DNA from: Lentisphaerota bacterium
GTDB lineage: Bacteria; Verrucomicrobiota; Lentisphaeria; Oligosphaerales; JABHEG01
Direction of reading: 5' to 3'
Length of the DNA: 64,000 nt
Assembly (NCBI GenBank): GCA_018676675.1
Contig: JABHEG010000067.1
Coordinates: 1-64,000, forward strand
In this document: one piece after another, positions 7,472 to 15,983 of the stretch
Layout: every line of letters begins with the position of its first letter
How positions within the stretch are numbered: the stretch's first letter is position 1
Notes under the pieces: model-generated
Told to the model about the DNA's origin: nothing
Seen by the model: only the letters and a program-made list of their open reading frames with translations
Databases searched by the model: none
Made by a program: the position numbers and the translations under genes

Positions 7472-10063
7472 CTATTCGCCAAGGATGGTTCGGCACATGA
7501 CTGTTCCCTTCCCGTCTGCCCGGTGCAGCACGGCCCTCGCCGTGGCTTCTATTCCATCGACCCGCATGGAACCTACCTGAAGGCCAACTTGAACGGTGTC
7601 CGTGCCCCACGGAGCTTTGACTTCGACGCCAATCGCTCCGGTCACGTCTGGCTGTCCCAGCACGCGTGCCGCTATTCGTGGGGCGGATGCGTCCTCAGTA
7701 GGGATGAGAAGCGTGACAAAGGCCTTGGGCAAGCTCCCCGTCTGCCGGAAGACAACGTCCGGACGATCCGCTTTCTCCCCGTACCCCGTCATGATCCAGG
7801 AGGAACCCGGGCGGAACTCAACGCCGTGCTGCCAGATGGCCTGGGTGAGGATGTTTGCGGAGTCCGCGACGACTGTTCTGGTGGACATCTGTTCCTGACT
7901 TGTCACAACCGGGCTCTCCTGCAGGTGGAAATGGAGGTCCAGGACATGGTCGCCCTCACCCGTCACTCGATCTACCAGAACGACGTAGGGAGCAGATTCT
8001 GCCGTCGGACGAATGAAGAGAACTTGTCGACGGTGTGTCACTCCTGCGTAGCCGGTCTGCGAGGCATCGATGATGCCCAAGCGCGAGTCCCCGGTCATCG
8101 CGTGCAGGACGCACGGGGATGTGTTCTGGTTGGCTTCGTCGACAGTGAGGGTGGAGTGTGCCGGCGTGCCCTGGAAGACCGGGCGCTGTGGCGAATCGTA
8201 GGCGAACGGCCCCGCATCGGGCGTCAGCGTCTTCCCGTAAGCGTAAAGGACGATCCCAAGAGCGTCGTAGTGCTGGTGCCAGCCTCCCCAGTGGTGCGCG
8301 GCGTCCAGGAGGAGGTAGATCCCGTTCGGATTGTCTGTCCAGGATGTTCGCATAACGTAGTAGCCCGCAGCCGGCAGGCGTGTATCAAGGAACCCGGGGC
8401 GCTCCCCTTCCTTGCCATTGGATGCGACAAAGACCATGTCAGGACGTTCAAACAGCTCTCCTCCTTTACGGATGAAGCTGAGAGGGCGTCCGCCCCAGGA
8501 GTCACCCAGCGACGGCTGTGTGCCATCTGGTTTGGTAAGGAGGAGGGAATACTCGTACATCCGTTCCAGGCGATTCCAGTAGGCGGACGGGGGTTCAGTC
8601 CCAAGGCGCCGCATCTCCAGCGCCGCTGCCGTGAGGGAATTGGTGACACCGCAATGGTAGCCTGTCGTCAGCTCAACCTGTGCTCCGTCCTCCAGCACCT
8701 GAGCAGCCATTTCCCCCTGGAAGCGTTCCCAGGCTGTCTCGCGCCACTTTTGGGCGTTCTTGAACTCGGGCATTGCCGTGCCGACTCGCAGGAGGGCTCT
8801 ACTCTCAGATGCTCCGAAGTTGTGGCCGGAATGGAAGCGCTCCGGCGGCAGGAGATAGTCGAGGTGTTCCGCCAGTGTGAACAGAACGTCGACATGATCT
8901 TGCCGGGTGAAGCCATCGTGGGCCACGAGAAACGGGTAGATCGTTGTCCAGTTCATCGCGCGGAGTGACACCTCCAGCGTCCGCCATGACCAGGGGGCGC
9001 CGGGGAGGTTCTTTGGGATCCAGTCCCGCAACAGCTCAACAGCCTTTGCGGTGTAGCGCGGGTCACGGCGCATTGCTCCTGCTTCGACGAGAGTGCGGAG
9101 AACGTGATGCCACTGCAGATGGAGGAGCCACTCCTTGTCATCGATGGCATTCCGGTGCCAATCGAAATCTGTCCCCAGGGTGAAGAAGTCACGGCTTCCA
9201 CAGCTGCGGAAACGGTCTTCTAGGGCCATGTCCGCTTCGTGCAGCGTCCCCCGCTCTATCTTTGTGGGGCGTTCTCGACCAGCAAACCGCTGCCTGAAGT
9301 GACGGACCAATTCTCCCGCAGCTTCGCTCAAATTGCCTTCTTCGGCGGCCCGTTTGACCCCCGCGAGTTCCGGCAGTGACAGATCCAGAGCGTTGATCAG
9401 ACCGCTGAGACGATCCGGTGTTTTCTGTTTCACCAATCGCAACCTCTCGAATTGTGCGCTCTCCGATGTCGTATGCGCGCCCATCCAGCGAAGTCCCAGG
9501 ACCAGCTCTCGGCCTGCGTGGGACTGGGCATACAGCCCCATCATGCGAGTCCATGAAGCACTCAGTTCGCGCTTGTCCACAACATCATCTTCAGTCATGC
9601 GATGGACAGTCAGTGACCAGATTGGTCTCAGGGAGCGGTCCTGCCCCTGGCACACGTCCGTCTCGGCCTCCCTGGGCAGTGCATCCCACGCTTCCGGAGT
9701 GAATATACAGATAGCCAGATCACCCGAGCGGTGGCTGAGACCACAGGACGTCCGGTAGTCAAAGGCGAGACCGACAGTCTCACCCCTCCTGATTTTCACG
9801 CGTCGGCCGATCATGATCAATCCCCGGGCCCTTCCCGGGTCGCCTGCGATGGTGGCCGAGACTCCCTCTGCGGTCCGCACAATGTCAACGTCCCAGCCGG
9901 GATGTCCACCCGCCTTTTCTGCATCGCTGGTCCGCAAGCGCCGGACTTCCCAGGCGTCGGCCGCACCCGGGGCAGATGCCCCAAAGGCTGTTGGCAGGAG
10001 AATCCACCCCAGCAGGATAGCCGTCAATGCCGGGAGTCTGCTCAAAGCGGAAGGTTGGCACAT
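7472..10063 (-). CDS. Secreted heparinase II/III-family polysaccharide lyase
   Basis: An 863-residue protein. The ATG at 10063 gives a signal peptide (MCQPSALSRLPALTAILLGW and following) and has GAGGGA seven bases upstream; longer starts add non-signal sequence. After an N-terminal beta-rich region (about 30-250) comes an alpha-helical toroid with the TTGYHCGVTNSLTAAALEM segment that holds the usual active-site Tyr and His. The heparinase II/III beta-sandwich follows, with YYVMRTSW and HHWGGWHQHYDALGIVLYAY; the HQHxD motif is the metal- and substrate-binding hallmark. These enzymes cleave uronic-acid polysaccharides by beta-elimination. The N-terminal extension may be a carbohydrate-binding domain. 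The gene lies 134 bases downstream of the prepilin-like gene on the same strand. The exact glycan (heparin, alginate or ulvan type) cannot be told from sequence. Confidence 0.85.
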   Translation of the reverse strand: MCQPSALSRLPALTAILLGWILLPTAFGASAPGAADAWEVRRLRTSDAEKAGGHPGWDVDIVRTAEGVSATIAGDPGRARGLIMIGRRVKIRRGETVGLAFDYRTSCGLSHRSGDLAICIFTPEAWDALPREAETDVCQGQDRSLRPIWSLTVHRMTEDDVVDKRELSASWTRMMGLYAQSHAGRELVLGLRWMGAHTTSESAQFERLRLVKQKTPDRLSGLINALDLSLPELAGVKRAAEEGNLSEAAGELVRHFRQRFAGRERPTKIERGTLHEADMALEDRFRSCGSRDFFTLGTDFDWHRNAIDDKEWLLHLQWHHVLRTLVEAGAMRRDPRYTAKAVELLRDWIPKNLPGAPWSWRTLEVSLRAMNWTTIYPFLVAHDGFTRQDHVDVLFTLAEHLDYLLPPERFHSGHNFGASESRALLRVGTAMPEFKNAQKWRETAWERFQGEMAAQVLEDGAQVELTTGYHCGVTNSLTAAALEMRRLGTEPPSAYWNRLERMYEYSLLLTKPDGTQPSLGDSWGGRPLSFIRKGGELFERPDMVFVASNGKEGERPGFLDTRLPAAGYYVMRTSWTDNPNGIYLLLDAAHHWGGWHQHYDALGIVLYAYGKTLTPDAGPFAYDSPQRPVFQGTPAHSTLTVDEANQNTSPCVLHAMTGDSRLGIIDASQTGYAGVTHRRQVLFIRPTAESAPYVVLVDRVTGEGDHVLDLHFHLQESPVVTSQEQMSTRTVVADSANILTQAIWQHGVEFRPGSSWIMTGYGEKADRPDVVFRQTGSLPKAFVTLLIPTEDASAPRIAARVLGQPDVTGAIGVEVKAPWGTDTVQVGLQVGSMRVDGIEATARAVLHRADGKGTVMCRTILGE

Positions 10064-10197
10064 CAAGAGTCCCTCTGGTGGTCTATCCGCACCTGGCTCC
10101 GTCACAAGGATACCCCAACACCACAAGAGAGCGGAGAGGACTGCACGGCAGCTCGTCCAATGGTCTGTTCCGGAAGAAGCTGGGGATGGGACGGATC

Positions 10198-10866
10198 TTA
10201 GTGGCGATCCCAGCGCATCACGCGTGCGTCTGCCTGGCGCCGGTTGTTCCAGTTCGTGTGACCGTCAGCGAACAGGATGTTCATTCCTCCCGAGTGGCGC
10301 CCCCAGGCGATGCGTGGGCACGGCGTCTGATTTCCACACGGAGTGCAGCCCCCGCTGCGGTCGAGGTGCGGATTGACGTAGTGGCAGTTTGAATCCGCGT
10401 AGACAGGGATGTTGGAGACGGATTTCAGGCTGAAGATCAGCTGCTGACGCACCTGGCAGTTGTACCCGTAGCTGCCGTGAGCACGACGTTCGCTCCACTG
10501 CTTGTCGGCATCGGGGCACCGGTATATCCCTTTGTCGTTGATGTAGGTGCTGATGTATCCGCCGCATATCGGGCAAGCCCAACAACCTGTGACGTTCCAA
10601 GGGCCGATAGCAGGTCCACCGTTGTAACGCGTCATCGGCGACATGAAGTTGTCGTTGTCGGATATGTACATTTCGAGGGCGATGCCGTATTGCTTCAGAT
10701 TGCTCGTGCAGGCGGCCTGGCGGCTCTTTGCCTTGGCCTTACCCAACGCAGGGAGCAGCATACTGGCGAGGATGGCGATGATGGCGATCACCACGAGCAA
10801 CTCGATGAGCGTGAAACAGGGGTGGGAACTCAGGCGGGGACGTGCGGGCTTGGTCAAGGTCTTCAT
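10198..10866 (-). CDS. Prepilin-like protein with H-X9-DG C-terminus
   Basis: A 222-residue type IV pilin/pseudopilin-like protein. The N-terminus carries [20 protein letters not shown] (Phe18 would be residue 1 of the mature protein, Glu22 the conserved Glu5), followed by [20 protein letters not shown] as in planctomycete, verrucomicrobial and lentisphaeral members. The C-terminus has [13 protein letters not shown], which fits the H-X9-DG processing-associated domain. Two cysteine pairs (CPICGG, CTPCG) may bind a metal or form disulfides. The ATG at 10866 was chosen for the GAGGTG six bases upstream, although an in-frame ATG exists at 10884. The residue before the cleavage point is Cys rather than Gly. 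These proteins are hugely multiplied in their genomes and their role is uncertain. Confidence 0.9.
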   Translation of the reverse strand: MKTLTKPARPRLSSHPCFTLIELLVVIAIIAILASMLLPALGKAKAKSRQAACTSNLKQYGIALEMYISDNDNFMSPMTRYNGGPAIGPWNVTGCWACPICGGYISTYINDKGIYRCPDADKQWSERRAHGSYGYNCQVRQQLIFSLKSVSNIPVYADSNCHYVNPHLDRSGGCTPCGNQTPCPRIAWGRHSGGMNILFADGHTNWNNRRQADARVMRWDRH

Positions 10867-10941
10867 GTCTAGCACCTCAGTCATTGTGTGGCCGGCTTCC
10901 CGGAATCGCGCAGTGCTGAAACGATCCCTAAAGAGAACTCA

Positions 10942-10971
10942 ATTGTAGCACAAGATGCCACGGTCTGGCAA
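10942..10971 (-). promoter_or_regulatory. Sigma-70 promoter of the prepilin-like gene
   Basis: Read on the minus strand, TTGCCA (10966-10971) and TACAAT (10942-10947) each match five of six consensus bases with an 18-base spacer. Transcription would start near 10934, about 70 bases before the ATG at 10866. The rest of the divergent 360-base gap (10867-11226) shows no other clear element. Confidence 0.65.
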
Positions 10972-11226
10972 GCATATTTCTGAAGGAAGGGGTGCCTCGT
11001 GTCTATTGGTTTTCTTGCCCGTCGTTGGCCGCGTTTTCAGGTATGCTAAGAGCGCATGGCACACCATCATCACCCCTCACTACGGGGCCGTGGCTGAGAG
11101 CAGATGGCCAAACTCCACGAATTGACTGGCCACATCGTCAGTGTAGAGTCTTTGTCCCTACGCTGTTACCGAGGAGTGCTCTCGTGTGGAAGCGGCGTCG
11201 GCGACTCGGAGAGGAGTGACGATTCC

Positions 11227-12003
11227 GTGCCAGATATTGAGCTGACGATCCTGGGCAGTGGGACCAGTACAGGCGTACCCATGTTGGCCTGCCAATGCCC
11301 AACATGCCTGTCAACGGATCCCCGTGACCACCGAATGAGGTCCAGTGTTCTCTTGAGGTGGAACGAGACGGCGGTGGTGATTGACACAACCCCGGAATTC
11401 CGTCTACAGTTGCTGCGTGCTGAGCAGCGCTCGTTGGACGCCGTTCTCCTGACTCACAACCACGCCGACCACATCCATGGCTTCGATGATTTGCGTGCGT
11501 TCACATTCGGGAGAGACCGCGGGATTCCGGTCTTCGGTCATCCGGAGACGCTGCGCTGGATGCGTGAGCATTTCCGGTACATATGGGAGGCCAAGCAGAT
11601 CGGCGGCGGTCTGCCGAAGGTGGAGCTGCGGCCCGTGGAGGCTCCCTTCTCACTCGGAGGCGTCCACGTCGTCCCGATCCTGGTCAAACACGGGATCCTC
11701 GATATCTACGGATACCGCATCGGGGACATCGCTTACATCAGTGATGTGTCACATATCCCGGAATCGTCATTCGCTCTACTGAAGGGCGTCCGCACCCTCA
11801 TCCTCGACGCCGTTCGTCGGCGTCCCCACGCGACGCATTTCCATCTGGACGCGGCCGTCGCAGCCGCTCGTCGCGTACAGGCTGACCAGACCTACCTGAC
11901 CCATCTCAACCACGATTTCCTGCACGGAGACCTCGCAGCCGAGCTTCCGCCCGGCATAGCGCCGGCCTACGACGGGTTGGTTCTGCATGGAACCAGCGAC
12001 TGA
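11227..12003 (+). CDS. MBL-fold hydrolase, PhnP-like
   Basis: A 258-residue metallo-beta-lactamase-fold protein starting VPDIELTILGSGTSTGVPML, the usual opening of the PhnP/YcbX-type branch. CQCPTC (Cys22, 24, 27) is the structural zinc site seen in PhnP, and THNHADHIHGFDDL (76-89) is the di-metal catalytic site, with further ligands in SDVSH and THLNHDF. PhnP proper hydrolyses 5-phosphoribosyl 1,2-cyclic phosphate, but relatives outside phosphonate operons have unassigned phosphodiesterase roles and no phn genes are near. The GTG at 11227 (GGAGAGGAG ten bases upstream) was chosen because the family begins exactly there; an ATG at 11104 would add 41 unrelated residues. Confidence 0.85.
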   Translation: MPDIELTILGSGTSTGVPMLACQCPTCLSTDPRDHRMRSSVLLRWNETAVVIDTTPEFRLQLLRAEQRSLDAVLLTHNHADHIHGFDDLRAFTFGRDRGIPVFGHPETLRWMREHFRYIWEAKQIGGGLPKVELRPVEAPFSLGGVHVVPILVKHGILDIYGYRIGDIAYISDVSHIPESSFALLKGVRTLILDAVRRRPHATHFHLDAAVAAARRVQADQTYLTHLNHDFLHGDLAAELPPGIAPAYDGLVLHGTSD

Positions 12004-12074
12004 GCTCTCTGTGGACTTGTGGGGAGTCTGTATCGTGGCGAGCACGAATCGCGCAGCAGAAGGGGACAAAGAAA

Positions 12075-12102
12075 AAGCCCGGGGCTTTGCGGCCCCGGGC
12101 TT
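12075..12102 (-). terminator. Terminator of the gnd gene
   Basis: AAGCCCGGGG (12075-12084) and CCCCGGGCTT (12093-12102) form a perfect 10-bp stem with an 8-base loop. Read on the minus strand it is followed by a T-rich run (TTTTTCTTT counting the stem end), so it serves the gnd gene that ends 24 bases away. On the plus strand there is no T-run, but the stem may also slow transcripts from the PhnP-like gene. Confidence 0.85.
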
Positions 12103-12125
12103 CGCTGTCTACTGAGAGGTGGCTG

Positions 12126-13583
12126 TTAGGCGATGTACTCGGATGCGGCCGTCGTTCCGCCGCGTCCGGTCCAGTTCGTGTGGAAGAACTCGCCGCGTGG
12201 CTTGTCAGTGCGCTCATACGTGTGGGCGCCGAAGTAGTCACGCTGGGCCTGCAGAAGGTTCGCCGGCAGGCGTTCGTTCCGGTAGCCGTCATAGTAAGCC
12301 AGGGCACTGCTGAACGCCGGAACTGGGATGCCTGACGTCACCGCAGTGGCGATAACCTTGCGCCACGAGGGCTGGCACGTGTCGATCACGTCTTTGAAGT
12401 AGGGGGCGAGAAGCAAGTTCTGAAGCTCGGGATTAGCGTCAAATGCTTCCTTGATCTTGCCGAGGAACTGAGCCCGAATGATGCACCCACCACGCCACAT
12501 GAGGGCGATTTCGCCGTACTTGAGATCCCATTCGTGATCAGCGGCTGCGAGACGGAGCAGCTGGTAGCCTTGCGCGTAGGAGCAAATCTTGCTCGCATAG
12601 AGAGCCTTGCGGATGTCCTCGATGAATTCGGCCCTGTCGCCGTCAAATGTGACCTCGGGCCCAGTCAGCACTTTGCTGGCGGCCACACGGTCTTCTTTGA
12701 TTGCCGACAGACAGCGGGCGAAAACGGCCTCGGCGACAGTTGGCGCGGGAGCTCCCAGGTCGAGGGCGCTTTGGCTGGTCCACTTGCCGGTGCCCTTCTG
12801 GCCTGCGGTGTCGAGGATCTTCTCCACCAGCGGCTCGCCGGTCATGTCGTCGGTCGTGCCCAGAATGTCGCGACTGATCTCGATAAGATAACTGTCGAGT
12901 TCACCCTCGTTCCACTCCGTGAACACGCTGTGCATTTCCTCAGCACTCATCTTGAGCACGTGCTTCATCAGGAAGTAGGCTTCGCAGATCATCTGCATAT
13001 CACCGTACTCGATGCCGTTGTGCACCATCTTGACGTAGTGTCCGGCGCCGTTGTTGCCGACCCAGTCACAGCAGGGGCTGCCGTCGTCGACCTTGGCCGC
13101 GATCGCCTGGAGGATCGGCTTGACATGCGGCCATGCTTCAGGGGAGCCACCGGGCATGATGCTCGGGCCCAGAAGTGCACCCTCCTCGCCACCGGAAACG
13201 CCTGTGCCGATATAGCGGAAGCCCTTTTCCTCGAGGTAGGCTGTCCGGCGGATGGTGTCCGGGAAGTGACTATTCCCACCATCGATCACGATATCGCCTT
13301 CATCCAGGTAGGGGAGAAGCTGCTCTATAAACGCATCGACGGCACCGCCCGCTTTGACCATAAGCATGATCTTCCGCGGTGCTGCAAGGGCATCGCAGAG
13401 CTCCTCGACGCTGTGGGCGCCGACGATGTTCTTGCCGCTTGCCCGGCCGTTCATGAAGTTATCAACCTTGCTTACCGTTCGGTTGTAGCAGGCCACGGAG
13501 AAACCCTTGCTCTCCATGTTCAGGATCAGGTTCTCACCCATTACTGCCAAACCGACCACGCCGATGTCTGCTTTGCCTGACAT
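12126..13583 (-). CDS. gnd: 6-phosphogluconate dehydrogenase (decarboxylating)
   Basis: A 485-residue cytoplasmic enzyme of the oxidative pentose phosphate pathway that turns 6-phosphogluconate and NADP+ into ribulose 5-phosphate, CO2 and NADPH. The N-terminus [20 protein letters not shown] is the Rossmann dinucleotide motif, YNRTVSKVD follows the coenzyme 2'-phosphate region, [11 protein letters not shown] is the substrate loop and [17 protein letters not shown] holds the catalytic Lys. Length is that of the classic long-chain homodimeric enzyme. The ATG at 13583 has GAGGAA upstream; the earlier TTG at 13607 is unlikely. It is a single gene with its own terminator. Confidence 0.97.
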   Translation of the reverse strand: MSGKADIGVVGLAVMGENLILNMESKGFSVACYNRTVSKVDNFMNGRASGKNIVGAHSVEELCDALAAPRKIMLMVKAGGAVDAFIEQLLPYLDEGDIVIDGGNSHFPDTIRRTAYLEEKGFRYIGTGVSGGEEGALLGPSIMPGGSPEAWPHVKPILQAIAAKVDDGSPCCDWVGNNGAGHYVKMVHNGIEYGDMQMICEAYFLMKHVLKMSAEEMHSVFTEWNEGELDSYLIEISRDILGTTDDMTGEPLVEKILDTAGQKGTGKWTSQSALDLGAPAPTVAEAVFARCLSAIKEDRVAASKVLTGPEVTFDGDRAEFIEDIRKALYASKICSYAQGYQLLRLAAADHEWDLKYGEIALMWRGGCIIRAQFLGKIKEAFDANPELQNLLLAPYFKDVIDTCQPSWRKVIATAVTSGIPVPAFSSALAYYDGYRNERLPANLLQAQRDYFGAHTYERTDKPRGEFFHTNWTGRGGTTAASEYIA

Positions 13584-13709
13584 GTTCTTCGTTTCCTCTT
13601 CTGTCAATCCATTCGCACCCGTCCGCCTTGAACTGGCGCCGTTGTCGTATGACCTTCAGCCGTGCGTCGGGCAGATGAGCCGTTCTTGTCTGCCTCCGCC
13701 AGTGGCCTC

Positions 13710-13780
13710 CTGACAAGCAGGGCCAAAGCCTAGAGAATGTACCCAGATCCAGATTGAAAGCAAGCCCCGAAGACGGGGCT
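13710..13780 (+). promoter_or_regulatory. Possible promoter and leader hairpin before the oxidoreductase gene
   Basis: CTGACA (13710-13715) and GAGAAT (13733-13738) with a 17-base spacer form a modest sigma-70 match. Downstream, AGCCCCG (13763-13769) and CGGGGCT (13774-13780) make a perfect 7-bp stem with an AAGA loop, which would lie at the 5' end of the leader for the gene at 13879. The remaining leader is GC-rich with no further clear signal. Confidence 0.35.
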
Positions 13781-13878
13781 CAGAGGGCTGACAGGCCCGC
13801 GGGAATGCTGCTTCCGGCGACTCTGTCGAGGAACCTGAGTACGCGGTCCCGGGCCGGTTATACGAAGGAGAAGAACCT

Positions 13879-14877
13879 GTGAAGATTGGTATCGTGGGAA
13901 CCGGGAGCGTTGCGCGGGGGAACTACATTCCGTTCCTTTCTCGTCAGGATGACGTCGAGCTTCTCTACATGAACCGCACGGTGGAAAAAGCGGAGGCGTG
14001 CGCCGTTGAGTTCGGGGGATGCGCTTTTGCGACGATCCCGGATTTGGTGGCCCAGCAACCTGACGCGGTCCTCGTTCTGACTCGGGAGATGCAGCACCAC
14101 GAGGCTGGAATGGCCGTGATCGAGCACGCTCCTCCACGGGTCTTTTTCGAGAAGCCGCTCGTGGCCATGGAGGACCAGGCACACGTCTCGGAGGCCGACT
14201 TTTTCCACGCCCGAGAGATGCTGCTCAACGCTCGTCAGAACGGGGTTGAGACGGCCATGGTGTTCAACTACCGCTTCTTTGACCAGAGCGTCCGGGCGCA
14301 GCAGCTCATTCAGACTCGTGGGCTGGGTGAAGTGATCCAGGTCACCGCTTTAGTCCATTACGCCTGCTGGAGCCATTGTATCGATCTGGTCCACATGTTT
14401 GCGGGGCCGCTCGCTGAGCTGAGCGCCGTGTCGCCCCCCAACCAGCATGTAGGGGCGGGGATAGAGGCCGCTGATCTGGCGGCTGCTTTTGTCACTGAGC
14501 GGGGGGCCTCCGGCACCATTATCGGCACCTCGGGGACCAACTTCCAGTTCCCTCTCTTTGAGTTGACCTTCAGCTTTACCGGTGGGCGCGTATCGTTCCG
14601 AGGTCTCGACGGTGACATGGAACTTCTTGACTACGGTACCAATGCCCACGAGTCGTTCGCCCTGTCACGGCAGACATCGCGGTGGGATCAGTACGGCGCA
14701 TCGTTCGAGAAGTCACTTGATGCCTATCTGGCGTCCATCCGGGCCTCAGCACCGCCGCCTGTTCCCGGTGTGGCCGGCCTGCGTGAGCTCCAGGTCGAAG
14801 CGGCCATGCGTCGTTCGGCGCGGGAAAAGCGTACTGTAGATCTTGCCGCAGAGCTCCCCCTGCAGATCACCGAGTGA
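13879..14877 (+). CDS. Gfo/Idh/MocA-family NAD(P)-dependent oxidoreductase
   Basis: A 332-residue sugar-oxidoreductase-like protein. The N-terminal Rossmann fold starts with KIGIVGTGSVARGNYIPFL and contains the family's EKP motif (FFEKPLVAM, Glu91-Lys92-Pro93). The C-terminal alpha/beta domain has HYACWSHCIDLVHMFAG, where the usual D-x3-H pattern of the catalytic His is recognisable. The GTG at 13879 is preceded by GAAGGAG. It probably oxidises or epimerises a sugar or cyclitol. The next gene, a zinc dehydrogenase, begins 71 bases later on the same strand, so the two may act in one catabolic route. The substrate is not evident. Confidence 0.85.
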   Translation: MKIGIVGTGSVARGNYIPFLSRQDDVELLYMNRTVEKAEACAVEFGGCAFATIPDLVAQQPDAVLVLTREMQHHEAGMAVIEHAPPRVFFEKPLVAMEDQAHVSEADFFHAREMLLNARQNGVETAMVFNYRFFDQSVRAQQLIQTRGLGEVIQVTALVHYACWSHCIDLVHMFAGPLAELSAVSPPNQHVGAGIEAADLAAAFVTERGASGTIIGTSGTNFQFPLFELTFSFTGGRVSFRGLDGDMELLDYGTNAHESFALSRQTSRWDQYGASFEKSLDAYLASIRASAPPPVPGVAGLRELQVEAAMRRSAREKRTVDLAAELPLQITE

Positions 14878-14948
14878 CAGGCTGGACACGGGCCGTCGCG
14901 CCCTGTCCTTTGCGTTCTGAGACAGCGTCAACGGGAAGGTCCTTACAC

Positions 14949-15950
14949 ATGACCCGCATTGAGTTTCTTGGCAGCAGTAAACTGCAGTTGATCGACGTTC
15001 CGGATCTCGTCCCCGGTTCCGGGGAAGTGGTGGTCCGGACGGCCGCCTCCGCGATCTGTGGGAGTGAGCTCGGCACATTCCGAGGAGTCGGAATGTCGGG
15101 GGGGAACCCGGGGCACGAAGCCGTTGGGACCATCGCTGTCCTCGGTGAGGGCGTCGATTGCCTTAAGGTCGGGGATCGTGTCGGGGTCAGTGCCATCGCC
15201 GGCTGTGGTTCGTGTGACTACTGCGCTGCAGGGCAATACACGTGGTGCAATGCGTTCCGCTTCTTTCCGAATATGCATGCAGAGCAATTCACCGCCGCCG
15301 CGAATGCCTGCCACCCTCTCCCCGATGACCTCGACTGGGATGTCGCGACATTGCTCACTGGTGACGGTCTCGGCGTGCCTTACCACACCTCAGCCAAGAT
15401 TGCGGACCCAGCGATCAAGACAGTCGCGGTTTTCGGCCTTGGGCCGATCGGCCTGGGCAACGTGCTGCTGCAGAGCTTCCTCGGTCGGCGTGTCCTGGGT
15501 GTCGACATCAATCCCACACGACGACGCTTCGCCGAGGAGCTTGGGGCTGAAGCCGTATTTGATGCGGCCGCAGACGACCCAGTGGTTGAGCAGATACGTG
15601 AAGCAACTGGAGGGATTGGGGCTGACGTAGCCATCGAGGCCGCTGGTCGCCCGGAAACGGCCAAGCAGTGTTTCCCCGCCGTCCGCAAAGGGGGAACGGT
15701 CGTCTTCAATGGGGAACAGCCTGCCGTCGAACTCTCCCCCAGCGATGATTTCATTCGCCGTGACATCACCGCAGTGGGGGCTTGGTTCTACCACTTCTGT
15801 GAGTTCCCCGCAATGCTGGAACTCTATCGTTCGGGCTTGCGGGTTGGTGATCTGATCAGCCACCGGTTCGGGATTAGCGAGGCCCAGGAAGCTTACCGAG
15901 TGGCGTCAGAAGGTGAGGCTGCCAAAGCGCTCTTCGTTTATTCCGGATGA
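14949..15950 (+). CDS. Zinc-dependent medium-chain alcohol/polyol dehydrogenase
   Basis: A 333-residue MDR-family dehydrogenase. Catalytic zinc ligands are Cys37 (AICGSE) and His56-Glu57 (GHE). The structural zinc lobe is present, GCGSCDYCAAGQYTWC with Cys86, 89, 92 and 100. The NAD-binding motif is VFGLGPIGLG at 161-170, followed by an acidic residue (GVDINPTRR) that favours NAD+ over NADP+. It resembles sorbitol, threonine and galactitol dehydrogenases. The ATG at 14949 has GGAAGG ten bases upstream. With the preceding oxidoreductase it likely handles sugar or polyol released by the glycan-degrading proteins encoded nearby. Confidence 0.88.
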   Translation: MTRIEFLGSSKLQLIDVPDLVPGSGEVVVRTAASAICGSELGTFRGVGMSGGNPGHEAVGTIAVLGEGVDCLKVGDRVGVSAIAGCGSCDYCAAGQYTWCNAFRFFPNMHAEQFTAAANACHPLPDDLDWDVATLLTGDGLGVPYHTSAKIADPAIKTVAVFGLGPIGLGNVLLQSFLGRRVLGVDINPTRRRFAEELGAEAVFDAAADDPVVEQIREATGGIGADVAIEAAGRPETAKQCFPAVRKGGTVVFNGEQPAVELSPSDDFIRRDITAVGAWFYHFCEFPAMLELYRSGLRVGDLISHRFGISEAQEAYRVASEGEAAKALFVYSG

Positions 15951-15983
15951 CGAAGCCGTGCGGGTGCTGGTCTCGCCCTGAAC

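Noticed and set aside
7379-8968. Long plus-strand open frame opposite the heparinase gene
   Set aside because: Antisense shadow of a clear polysaccharide lyase, rich in Arg, Val and Gly, with no ribosome site.
11227-12003. Phosphonate-degradation gene phnP
   Set aside because: The protein is PhnP-like, but no phn genes are near and the family has members with other functions, so no symbol was given.
12534-13580. Long plus-strand open frame opposite gnd
   Set aside because: Antisense of a highly conserved enzyme gene; no motif.
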